In this document: positions 43,642 to 54,200 of the stretch, piece by piece
Numbering within the stretch: position 1 is the stretch's first letter
Layout: each line of letters opens with the position of its first letter
DNA from: Furcasterigmium furcatum
Lineage: Eukaryota > Ascomycota > Sordariomycetes > Glomerellales > Plectosphaerellaceae
NCBI GenBank assembly: GCA_001599815.1
Contig: BCIA01000001.1
Location: forward strand, 1-64,000
Length of the DNA stretch: 64,000 bases
Direction of reading: 5' to 3'
The notes under the pieces: generated by a model
What the model saw: the letters and a program-made list of their open reading frames with translations, nothing else
What the model was told of the DNA's origin: nothing
Database searches by the model: none
Translations under genes and position numbers: made by a program

Positions 43642-44055
43642 ATGGAAGGCCAGCAAGGATTTCAACCCCAAGAGTCCGAAGGGTTCTCCCAGTCAGGCTT
43701 CCAACGCGAAGGCTTCTCGCAAGGGGGCTTTCAGCCCTCCGATGAGGGGTTCTCGCAATCCGGCTTCCAGGCCACCGAGCCAAAGCAGGTGAGCCGTTCG
43801 TCTTTTGCAGTTCCCATGCAAAGGTTAGCTTTCGAGCCAGCCAAGTTTCTAACCAGTTGCTCCCAGAACGAATTCAGCCAGACCGGGTTCCAGCCTCAGG
43901 GTACCCAGGATGCGCGGGTCAGCAGTGAGGATCTCAAGACTCTCCGGGATGTGGTAGCCCGTGCTCGGGAAAGTCTGGAAGCAGCCGAAGAGATACTGAA
44001 GAAGCTCGAGTTCCAGCCGGCTGCCAGCAACGACCCCGGCTTCGATAGGGCTTGA
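43642..44055 (+). CDS. Small GFSQSGF-repeat protein with C-terminal helix
   Basis: Exons 43642-43788 and 43867-44055 are joined across a 78-bp intron (GTGAGC donor, TCTAAC branch, CCCAG acceptor, phase 0), giving 111 aa. I start at MEGQQGFQPQ; an earlier in-frame ATG at 43600 would add an unlikely hydrophobic leader. The first half is four imperfect copies of a 9-11-residue unit around GFSQSGFQ, rich in Phe, Gln, Ser and Gly, with the intron between the third and fourth copies. The second half is a charged amphipathic helix (SSEDLKTLRDVVARARESLE), probably a coiled coil. There is no signal peptide or enzyme motif. Low-complexity Gln/Phe/Gly repeats suggest self-association, but no family is recognised. 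Confidence 0.7.
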   Translation: MEGQQGFQPQESEGFSQSGFQREGFSQGGFQPSDEGFSQSGFQATEPKQVSRSSFAVPMQRLAFEPAKFLTSCSQNEFSQTGFQPQGTQDARVSSEDLKTLRDVVARARESLEAAEEILKKLEFQPAASNDPGFDRA

Positions 44056-44369
44056 TGTCTGTCTAAGGGAGAGAATGGTTATGTACTTTGTACAGTCAAT
44101 AATTCACAAATCATGCCTAAGCCTCTAATCTGCAAGGTCGGCCCTAATCTGACCTAAACACCGGAAACGAAGGAAGATCATGTCGCTGTATCACACATAT
44201 CTATTCAGCAGTGTAATTAATGGCTGAATTCTCATTTGTGCTTTCACCGGCTGAGAGAGAGGCCTTCAGGAATTGCTTCCGGACCCGGCATGGGGACCAG
44301 GCTTGAGAGAGTGTCCAGGGTATCAGTTTAGGTACCGCAGCGCAACGGAAAGTAAATTCACGATGACAA
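44056..44369. other. Intergenic between convergent genes
   Basis: A short interval between the 3' ends of the GFSQSGF-repeat gene and the minus-strand hypothetical gene. It is AT-rich and contains nothing recognisable. Confidence 0.5.
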
Positions 44370-45071
44370 CTACAGATTCGCTAAGAAGCCCCTCGGACCC
44401 AGTCGCTCCCTGGGAATCAGAAGTTTCTGTAGACCCTCGCCACCCCATTTGTACGTGATGGCCGACTTGATCCTTTTCTCGACCTCGGCATAACGATCCA
44501 CCGACCCAAACTTGCGTCATCAGCTTTGAGTATCTTCAGCACCAGACGAAGACTCTTATCTCTGCTGGAAATGAATTGGGGGCTCTTGATCATGTTACTC
44601 AGCTCGAGAAGACCCCGCCACAAGTGGCCCTCTGCCTGCTGTGCCTCCTGAATCCGCGTTAGTTCGTCGCCAAAGTCGTTGAACTTGGCGCTGGTACGGT
44701 CACGGAGCACCAGGCAGGCCGAGACGTCGTTGCAAGCCGTCACGCTCAGCTTATAATTCCACCTCTCGTTGTTCTCCTGAGTGTCACTCTCGCGTTTATT
44801 CTCGTCTGCTCGCTCTTCTGCGATCTTGAAATTTCTCTCGAGCTCGCTGGTGAAAGCCCAGTCTCTCCAGCCTCCAAAATTCTGAGTATATTTCGGTCAG
44901 TCAATGTTTGCGACTCGGCATGGCCGTGCCCAGCTCGAAGGTAGTGAACTGGGAGGTGCTACTGAGGTTCCTGAACTGCGCTGTGGCGTGCTTGACGGCG
45001 CTGAGCACATCTGTGTCTTGTTCAGACCTCGCATCTAATGCAGAGAAGTTCGAGGAGTCTTTTGACGGCAT
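44370..45071 (-). pseudogene. Hypothetical gene with an apparent frameshift
   Basis: Starting at the ATG at 45071 (MPSKDSSNFSAL), exon 1 (45071-44963) joins exon 2 (44881 onward) across an 81-bp intron (GTAGCA donor, TTGACTGAC branch, CTCAG acceptor), phase 1. Exon 2 reads well: NFGGWRDWAFTSELERNFKI, then NDVSACLVLRDRTSAKFNDF, then a helix LSNMIKSPQF. At about 44516 the frame must slip one base to continue as SVDRYAEVEKRIKSAITYKW and GEGLQKLLIPRE, ending at TAG 44372-44370. The composition is soluble and helical with no signal peptide. I do not recognise the family. Either a recent indel or a sequencing error would explain the break. Confidence 0.42.
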
Positions 45072-45097
45072 CCTCGAGGTTTGAATACTCGTCACGT

Positions 45098-45790
45098 ATG
45101 GCATCTACTGCAGATCAGCTGCTGCAATACCTGACCAGCGTTTACATTGTTGAACTTGCCGACTCTTCTTCCGCGTTGCCTATGGTACCAAGACTGTTGA
45201 ACTATAGCGATCAGATGGAGTTGGAACAAAGGGCGTTTTCAAAAGGGCAACGATTTGCGGGCGGCACGGCGGGTCGACATGGAATTGGTGTTCTATGGAT
45301 CGTAGATCACGGGCTGAGCAAGGAATCCAGGCTCAACCCACCCGAATATTTCGAAAACCTGCTCAGGTCGGACTGCCCCAATGAAGCAGGAGACCAATTC
45401 ACCATCCCAATCCGGCCACAGCTGAAGCAAATCGCACTATGAGAAGCCGAATAGGAGTCGACGCGGCACTGGGCAGGCTTCTGGACCAAGTGCGGGCAAC
45501 CTCAAGTCACTTGAGCTCAGCCATCAACGCGCTACTGGAGCCTGGAGCTCGGTCCTCTGAGCCTGGTCGGGCCATGTGCACCCAGGAGAATGGTGTCCAA
45601 GACGGTCTCTCTTCACTCAACGACACGTTTTGCTATTGAATTAACTCCTATGCTCCTCAAAAGAAAAGCATATCTTAACTTTCTCAAAGATGCATGCACG
45701 GTCTTCCAGAATCTGGCCGCCGCCTACGGCAAGGAGGACATCCGTAAGCTGAAAGAGGTAAACCGGGCGTACAATACAGAGGGGGGTTGA
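45098..45790 (+). pseudogene. Unrecognised coding-like relic in shifted frames
   Basis: The segment 45098-45441 reads as credible protein (VYIVELADSSSALPMVPRLL, then GIGVLWIVDHGLSKESRLNP, then GDQFTIPIRPQLKQIAL) and ends at a TGA. The next frame picks up at once with RIGVDAALGRLLDQVRATSS (45447-45510) and LSSAINALLEPGARSS. A third frame ends as LNFLKDACTVFQNLAAAYGK (45688-45790). No introns explain the shifts. The family is unknown to me, and the strand assignment is by protein-like composition only. Confidence 0.3.
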
Positions 45791-45949
45791 TAGATTGCCT
45801 CTTGGGGCTTTCAAGCTCCTAAGATACTAAGATGCTAAAGGGTACTACTATACATGGCCAGCAATAGACAGCCTTAACCCCTAAGGCTAGGTTCGTGTCC
45901 TCCTCTCGCTGCCTTCAGCTCAAAACATTCGACATGATGAACTAGAAGA

Positions 45950-47473
45950 TCAAAATGGCTTCATAACCTTACGCTCGGCGGTCAACCTGGCCGCAAAGAG
46001 AATGGCAGATGCCGCGACAAGAGTAGCGCCGGCCCAGACCGAGAGTCCCAAGTACCCCGATGCCGCCAGGATCTGTCCGCTGATGGGCGCTCCGACAAGG
46101 GCTCTGCGTGAAAGATCAGTTGTCAGTAGAGGTGATATGCAAAGGATCATTAGAGAAGCCACCCACGTTAGAGATACTGCTCCCATGGCGCAGCCAAGAG
46201 CGACGCCATAGCTGGTTTCAGACGCCAGCTTGGCAGCGCAGGCACTCTGTAGACTCATAACTCCCTGAAACCGAACTGGTTAGCAAGACTTTCAGGAGAA
46301 AACCACTCGGAAAGGGTGTACTTACGCCAGAGACAAAGCCATAAGCAAGAGACAACACTATGAGCCCCCCCGAAGAAGTTGCATGAGTCCAACAGAAGGC
46401 AACGATTCCGGATGTCAATGCCGCAGTGGCACACAAATTGAAGTGACCATAGCGGTCTGCCAGAATTCCTGGGACGACTCGCCCGAAGAACGATGCGGCG
46501 TTGAGACCGGCTAGGAGGTAGAACGCGGTTGCTGGGGCAGTGCCTTATGTGACCGCATAGGATGAAAGGTAGAAAAGGGGCGTCAAGAGGCCAAGATAGG
46601 CGCATGATAAGCCCAGACATAGCAGCAGGAAGGCCGGCTTCTTCAAGATGGAGAAATCTACCTTTTTCTCTCTTGCCGCCTTGTCTTCAGCTTCGTCAGG
46701 TGCCTCACTGGCCTTTGGACAAGATTGACTCGGCGGCTTGTTGGAGGTCGTACGTTGCGCTGGTGGGTTGCGAATCGTAAAGCAGGCGATTCCCAAGGGC
46801 AGCATCATGACAAATCCAGCAGCTCGCATGGTCCATCCGAAGCCAACCTCGCGCTTGTATAGGAGCTCCTGGAGCATGATGGGCCACACAATGCCGCCAA
46901 TCGATGAGCCGCCGATGGCCAGGCCAAAGGCCATACCACGCTTGTGCGGAACCCGGCTCGACACGACGGCCAGCGTGGGGTTGAGTATCAGAGCCATGCT
47001 AAGGCCGAGCAGCACACCTTGACTCAGAAAGATCTGATAGTACTCGGTGCCGAGGGATGTCATGAAGATCGAAAAGAGAAGCCCGACACTTCCGACGAAA
47101 AGGGGTCCCTAGACAAGACGTATTTTAGCTCCTGTGTATTAAATCCTGTGGCCTAGATCTTAGGAGAACGTACGTTTGGTCCGTACTTGTCCGTGATGAT
47201 GCCCACAGCTGGACCAAACAGCATGGCAAAGGACACGCCGACGGAACCGATCCACGATATGTCGGAGTCGGATCGCCCGAGGAGGGTCTTGTAGTGCTCC
47301 TGGAACACGCCGAATGCATTGCTGAAGCCGACTGTGGCGAATAAAGCCAGACTTGCTCCTGTCACCGCGAGCCAAGATCGTGTGCTACACAAAAATCCGT
47401 CAGTGGTGGTGGTGGTGGTGGTGCGGGCCACGGCTAGGTGCACTTGCCTGTTGTAGTGTTCGGGGCGGTCCAT
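45950..47473 (-). pseudogene. Monocarboxylate-type MFS transporter with an internal nonsense codon
   Basis: Exons 47473-47174, 47108-46326, 46264-46167 and 46103-45950 (introns 65, 61 and 63 bp, all in phase) give 444 codons of a 12-helix transporter. Family marks include SNAFGVFQEHYKTLLGRS, ISWIGSVG, RRVP-like SSRVPHKRGMAFGLAIGG near helices 4-5, a long charged central loop, and FGRVVPGILADRYG in helix 8-9. TAA at 46547-46545 (codon 288) splits the protein between SSYAVT and GTAPATAFYLLAGLN, exactly where relatives have Gln (CAA), so it is a C-to-T nonsense change. Exon 1 may also contain a removable GC-AG intron (GCAAGT donor at about 47447, TGTAG acceptor) that keeps phase. The gene is divergent from the Zn2Cys6 regulator at 47738 and is probably its target. 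Confidence 0.78.
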
Positions 47474-47737
47474 GTTCTTCAGATGGTGGCTTAGGCCAGG
47501 TGAGAGTCAAATCAACTGGTGGTGTACAGAGGCGAGAAGAGGTTTCTTGCTCCTTTGCTTCCGCTACCTATTGACGATATACCGACTGCACTTATAGGGG
47601 CTGACCTGGTGGGGAGAGGGCCACTGAGGGGCCGGTAGCTCCGTGGATTATCCGTGCACCGGATCATCCATGGATCGTCCTCGGATCATCTGGTCACATC
47701 CGGTAATGCCAGTTTTGACCATCAACAACATCTCGAC
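47474..47737. promoter_or_regulatory. Bidirectional promoter between MFS gene and Zn2Cys6 regulator
   Basis: Only 264 bp separate the two divergent start codons, so the promoters overlap. Inverted ATCC/GGAT-containing repeats occur at 47650-47700 (GGATTATCC, GGATCATCCATGGATC), a plausible but unproven regulator site. No clear TATA box was assigned. Confidence 0.45.
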
Positions 47738-49962
47738 ATGAAGCGAAAAGCAGCGGAAGCATCTTCGGAGGCGCCGCGAGTCAGCGGGCGCCGCCAGCCT
47801 CAGACCTCGTGTGACTCTTGCCGGCGAAAGAAGCTCAAATGCGACCGAGGAGCGCCATGCCACAACTGCGCAACTCGGGGCCTGCCCTGTCAGGGACAGG
47901 CAGAACAATCCCCGGCACAAGGGGGGCCGTCGGGCGATTTCACAGAGTACGTCATGCTTGCGGAGTGTTTTCGGTGTCTTGAGGTTCCCTGACGTTGTCC
48001 AAAGGCCAGGTCACTCGATGCCGGAGTCTGGCGTACTCGAGCGGCTTCTCAGACTTGAGAATGCTGTCTTCGGGTCACAGTCGCACGCCTTTCCGCCGGA
48101 TTCGACCACGGACAGAGCATCCGAAGCCATTTCAAGCTCCACGGATGATGAGTGTCTGGCTTCAATATCGACGCCAGTAGAAAACGAACGAAGGCAAGCT
48201 GCTCAACTCCTTGACCTCGGCTTTACGAGACCCGGACAACAATCCGGGCCGCCAGGCCAGGTTTTGGACTGCCAGGCTTCGTTGCTCCACGGGCAACCAG
48301 TATTCTCCATCCTCTCCGCCTCCGAGGCAGGCAGCGGCCCTCAAAAGTCGCCAGTACAGCTGATCCCCCTGGTGGCCATGAATGACGCCCTTTCCCTGCT
48401 GCAAGACTTCACAGACAATCCAGTTCATCTCTTGCCAGTCATCCACCAGCCCACGGTTCGCTCCACCATCGTTCAATTGTACGACGGGCTCGCGAGAGAC
48501 AGTCCTCCACGCCACTACCTGGCTCACGCTGCCTTGGCTCTTGCCATTGCGGCCACTAGTGCCTTCTTCTACCACCCCGAGTCGAGCATCTTTGGCGCGT
48601 CTACAACCCCAGAGCAAGCCACACAGACTTCCATGACGTGGCTGAAGGCCGCCCTTGACTTGACTGACCTCTGCCAGCGCGATGGCTCAGTCTGTCTGGA
48701 GCACGTCCAAGCCAGGGTGATTCTGTCTCATCTCCTGTACAATATCGAGGGGTGCTCGTCTCGTTTCCGGTTCATGTATAGCAGCTGCGTTTCCCTCGGC
48801 CGCGATATGAGCCTGCACCTCATCGATAGCTCCCAGCAGGGTGAGAAAGACGATGAGACGACAAAGGAGATGAAACGGCGGCTATGGTGGTATATCGCTT
48901 CAACTGACTGGTGAGTCGTTTGCTTTTGATGCTGCATTTCGAAGTACTGAATGTTTCTGTGACAGGCTACTCGGGTTCATGGGCGGTCCTCTCGAAGGAA
49001 CTTACTCGGTACATCCTCGCCACATGAATGTCCGGCCTGTTCGGAACATTAACGACTCCGATCTCAGTACCCGCGAGGCGTCTTTCGCTCATCCCGAAGA
49101 TGTCCCGACAGATGTATCTTTCCTCATACAGCGCGCCCGTCTGTCGGAGGTGTGTCGACAGGCGCTTGATGCTCGGCCCGTTGGTGCCCCAGAGGAAGAC
49201 GTCACAGATTGCAATCGAGTCCTTTCCCTGGATCACGCCTTCGAGAAAGCACTGGCAGAGCTTCCGCCGTTCTTCCGGCCAAGGGCCCCCATACCAAAAG
49301 GGGCCCCGAGGTGCCTGAGGCTGCAGAGGGACACAATCCTGCTGGCGGTGCACTCCCGGCGAGCCAGGATAAACCGTCCTTTCATCCTCAAGGACAATCC
49401 GAACGAAACGCAGCGGCTTTTTCGACGCAGCTGTCTCAGCTCGGCAAGAATGGCGGTGTCAATTGCCATCGATATGCTCACGGCCCCCGGGTTAAAGGCC
49501 ACCTCACAGGACTCGTTTGCTTCGAGTTCCCTGGCACGGCGGATGACCACGACGATTGGGCACCTGTTCGGGGCGTGTGCCATCCTGGCTCTCAACGCTG
49601 CAAGAGTAGCGGGAGCGATTGACGAAGATGTGGACTTGAAAAATGCCTGCGGAGTCCTGACTGTTGTCGGGGAGGAGAGTCCCGTCGCGGCCTCCCTTGT
49701 CCAGACGCTCACGGCATTCTTGCGTCGACATCAAATCGGGGGCGTCGCCGGGTCTGCCACCCCTGAACCTACACCTGCGAGAACAACGGCAGCGAGCATC
49801 TCTGGGAACGCAGCGTTGGGGCCAAACGATTGGGAGACGACGGCAGGCGCTTGCGGCTTCGCCTTGGATCACGTCTGGAACGAGTTTATCGACTCTGCAC
49901 CGAGCGCGGATTCCTGGGACGAGCTATTCGCGGGACTTGATGAATGCTTTGGGCCGAGTTGA
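47738..49962 (+). CDS. Zn2Cys6 transcription factor
   Basis: Exons 47738-47946, 48005-48910 and 48966-49962 (introns 58 and 55 bp) give 703 aa. The zinc cluster is C25-x2-C-x6-C-x5-C-x2-C-x6-C51 (CDSCRRKKLKC, then APCHNCATRGLPC), preceded by a basic KRK/RR segment. A leucine-containing helix (VLERLLRLENAVFG) follows as a dimerisation region. The fungal-specific middle domain lies at about 190-450 (LLPVIHQPTV, then ARVILSHLLYNIEG, then LHLIDSSQQG and RRLWWYIASTDWLLGFMGG). The splice at 48910/48966 falls within the tryptophan of that last motif. It is divergent from an MFS transporter by 264 bp, the common layout of a regulator with its transporter. No stops interrupt it. Confidence 0.9.
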
Positions 49963-51203
49963 AAGGATGGATGCGAACGAGGGAATGTATCGAGGCTCGG
50001 GGCATTTCCGTTGACATTTAGAGGCATCACCGCTCGAGACGATGACGCCCGATGCCCTTCGAGCTGCCGTGAAATATGATCGGATGACGTGCCGATCGAG
50101 TTCAAATTGGAGCAAGGGAGTGCGAATTTGTCGGCGATCGATGTGAGGCAGGGTTGGGGCTGAGACGCCCAAGGCTTGAAGAAGAGAAAATGACGTGACA
50201 CCTGAGACCTCCAGCAGGCTCCTGTGGCGGGGCACATCGGTACATGACCGGTCGAGCTATGTTCTTGTTCGGAGACATTGCCCTTAAACGGGGATCTGAA
50301 ATGGGTAAGAGGCCATATCAATTTCTTGGAGAGTGGTCGTCTTGATTTTCGAAGGCTCGATCTGAAGTCCACTGGTCGAGGCGGTCATGCTGGCGGCGAC
50401 TGTACGCTGTCTGTGACCCTCCTGGCGGGGCAAGCCTTATGTGCCTCGGTCCTAATTTGGGCTCCTGCTATCCAACGTTCATCCCGTGTGTCGTACCTCC
50501 CCGGGTTCATGTTTCAATTCGTATGGGATGGAAGTTGCGACTGCGCACTCCAGGGCTGGTTGACTGACGGGACGGGAGGATGGAAGGGGAACTACTAGGA
50601 ACCTACCTACCTTAGGTAGAATGCCTGCTCTGGTGACAATGTCCAGTCTTCCCGTCCGATCTCTGTGACTCCAGGCATCATCATTGGAAGATGTCTCCAA
50701 CGCCCGGCCGGCCCCAACCTAGGGGCAGAGGCACCCCTGTCGCTCTGGCCTGTGCCTGTCAGCTCCCAAGCTTGAGGGGCGGCTCGGGAATTTTGTCGCA
50801 TCGCTTCGAAAACCTGGCACCGCCAGCAAAGACAAAGACCACCTCCAGACCTGCACATACATCGACAACATCAACCCTGACCAATGCGCCTCGGGGATCC
50901 TGCTGGCACGCCGACTTCTACCGAATACGACGCCTCCCGCTGACAGATCCACGCCACCCGACCTCGACGACGCGATCCCCATCCCACCTCATCGCGCGAC
51001 ATCTCCGTCGGCGGCGACACGAAGCGAGAGCCCCGCGCTCATCTGCTTGTCGAGGAAATGGTCACATTTCGCAACATCACCCTCCTCAGCAGAGGTTGAA
51101 CCTGGGAGTGGCAGTCTAGCGACGGACGAGTCGCCGCTCACACCCGCATCGACCGAAAACAGATCCTCCTGCGCGAGTCAACGCTCGCCCCAGCCAGCCC
51201 ACC
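49963..51203. other. Intergenic 1.2 kb
   Basis: A pyrimidine-rich, GC-rich leader lies directly upstream of the disordered-protein gene, at about 50690-51203, and is consistent with a long 5' UTR. No other feature is supported. Confidence 0.5.
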
Positions 51204-54200
51204 ATGCTATCGCACCTCCGTTTCCATCGACGCGGACCCTCTAACCCCTCCTCTCCCAATCCTGATCAACCGACTTCGCCCTGGGACCATTCGCCCTCAC
51301 AGCCTCAGCCTCCTTTCGCCCAAGATGTCGCCTCCAACCCGGACAGCCGACCCCAGTCCGCCAACTCCTCCCTCCAACCCCCGACACTCCCCCCAATAAC
51401 TCGCGTCACGTCCGCAGACTCCCAGCCGACCTTTGATCTCCCAGGCTTCGATGTCCCGATGAGCCAGGAGAGCCAACCTCCCCGCCAGCAGGCGCGCTCG
51501 CCGTATACGGAGGGCTCGGGCTTCATGGGCGGCGTGGCGCTGCAGAAATATCGGCGCGAGCAGCAATTGCTCCAGGAAAAGCAGCAGCAGCAGCAGCAGC
51601 AGACTGGAGGCACCCCGACGAGTTTGCAGCCGGCGCCCACAGAGTCGCAATTCACACGACCGAGCCCCGAGCTTCTGTCGGCCCAGTCACGCCCAGCCCT
51701 GTCCCCCGTGGGGATGACAACAACGAGACCTTCGCCAAGCTTCACATCGCCGACAGACCTCTCCAATGCGAGCCTTCCGCCGCAGCAACCCCCCAAGACC
51801 GGGCGCCGCCCGCCGGGCACCAGGCTTATGACCGAGCCGGCTCCGGTCGTAGTACATCCGATCGAGCCGCCAAAAGGAAGAAAGGGTCTTCCGTTCCTCA
51901 AAAACCCCATGTCGACGCTCTTGATGCGCCGCAAGACGAGCCAGAACGCCCCCGATATTGCCCCGCTGCCGCTGCAGAACCCAGAGGAGCCGTCATATGA
52001 CCCCCGAATTAGAGGCACCCGGGTCCACGACTTTAGTGCCCCTCGCAAGAGGAAGCCAGTTCCCTCGCCGCTCCCAGAACAGGACGAAGGCCGCGCTGAT
52101 CTGGCCAAGACGACGTCAAGAGACACGCTCGACCCCGGCCATCGGAGCAGGAGCAATGCCTCGGATTCGGGACAGTCGGGCTCCTTTGGGACCGCGTCAC
52201 AGCTGCTTCCCCGGAAGGCTAGTGGACAATCCATCCTCGACAGGAAGCCCCTCCCCGGTCAACCGCCAAGCGTGCCGCCCAAGGACGAGGCTGCTGAAGA
52301 TGTCCAGACTCTGGGGTCTGAGGGCTCCAAAACCACCGGCATCTCGTTAGAAGACACTCCCAGGGGCACGATGTCAGCGACGCTGTCGACAAAGACGTAT
52401 CGCTCTGGGAAGATGTCTCTGTCTGGCAGCATCGCCAGCAGAGATGTGCTGTCATCTGTTCCTCGTCACATGAAGAGCACCTCATCTCGGTTTAGTTTCG
52501 ACATGGTTGGCGCCGCCAAGCAGGAGAAGCTCTTGGAAGAGAGGCACCGACAGCGCGAAATGGAACGGAAAACATCGAGCCCGGAGCCCGACCCGAACCG
52601 TGACTCCCGCTTCGACGACTTCGACGACGATGGGTTCGACTACGATGCCATGATGGAGGACGACGGTTTTGAGGAGCGCATCCCTGGCGTCAACGCAGAC
52701 TACGACGAGGAGGAATCGATTCCAGGCGCGGGATATGATGACGACTACGAAGAGGAGATCCCCATGAACAGTATGGATTACGACGAAGACATCATCGAGG
52801 ATTCGCCGGCTTCCGTCAAAGGCTTGAGGCTTTCCAGGGGAGCCGAATCCACGAAGGACCCGGATGACGACCAGAACAACTTTGCCGGCTTCGTCTTCCA
52901 GCGATCCAACCCCGTTTCCGAGCTCACGACACCTCGCAGCGCCGGTCTGCTGGTCACGCCGAGAGACGCGGACGGCAAGGTCATCGGGTTCGCCACGTCC
53001 GGAGACACCCCTGAAATCCCGGCCGTCGGCCCTCAGCTGTCAGTGCCTGACCCCGCGCTTCAAACCCACGATGAGGTAGCCGGCCTCGGCATCCAAGGAA
53101 TGGATGTGAACAGCAGCCCGCCACCGACGAGCCAGCCTGCGCGCCAAGATGCTGCTCCGCAGCTCCCTCCCCTGAAACCAGACGACGAGCTGTACTTCGA
53201 CGGCGGTCTACTCGACGAGAACGAATTCGCAGGACAGGGTGACGGGTCTACCTTTGACGAGTCCCTCTTCGATCTTGACGACACCGACCGGTATGGCAGA
53301 CCAATCCCAGGCGCGTTCGCGGCAGCCCAGGCTGCGAGGGCAGCGGCGCAGGAGGAAAGCAAGCGAGCTTCAGATACCACCTCTCGGTTGTCCGGGCATT
53401 CAGAAGTGTCACAGTCGACAGCGCATACCTCCTTCAGCGGAGGCCCGCAGCTGTTCCCGTCGGCTATCGGGACAAAGCGCGAGAGCGAGGTTTTATCAGA
53501 CAGCCAAAACGTGCCGACCACCCCGGAACTCGACACAATGGCCGCGTACCAGGCCGCCCTCGCTGCCGCGGCTCACCGAGCAGCGGCCGACGGCAAGTTC
53601 AGGCGAAACTCGTCCCCTCCTCCGAGCGAGCTCATTTCACCCCCGGCCGCAGGGGGTTCCGACGACGGCCTAGCTGGGTACGAGGACGATGACAGTTTTG
53701 GCTACGCGGACATGAACGACTACGACCTCGATGACGACGCAATCATTGCCGAGGCAAATGCTGATGCACTCGCGAGCGATTCGGACGGGTGGTACGGCAC
53801 CGAGTTCGGCTTCTACTCCAGCCCCGCGCCGCAGCGCCACAGCAGAGACAACTCGAACGGCTCAGACAAGACATTCGAATACTCCAACGGGGGCTTCTTC
53901 GGCCCGTCGGGTGTCTCCCGTACCAAGTCTGGCCGGGTGGTCTCGCGGGAGCCGAACCTGACGCCTATCACCGAGCGATCGGAGTACTCTAATAGGAACT
54001 CGATCATGAGCCTTGCCGTGCCGCCGATTGGGTCCGGCGCATCCAGCCTCGCAAGCCCCGGCCTCGCGCAGCTGGCCATGATGTCCGACGACGATAACAT
54101 GAGCTTGTCGGCCCTGATGCGCCTGCGGTCCCGGGCCTGGGGCGGGTCGCAGATCAGCCTGTCTTCCAGCCGCGAGGGTTCCCCGCGGTCAGAGCGAGGC

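Noticed and set aside
43209..43745. Plus-strand frame of 178 codons before the GFSQSGF gene
   Set aside because: It overlaps the repeat gene in another frame and lacks any protein-like pattern; the repeat frame has a spliced, periodic product.
51305..52234. Minus-strand frame of 309 codons
   Set aside because: Shadow of the disordered-protein gene, whose own strand has conserved-looking patches.
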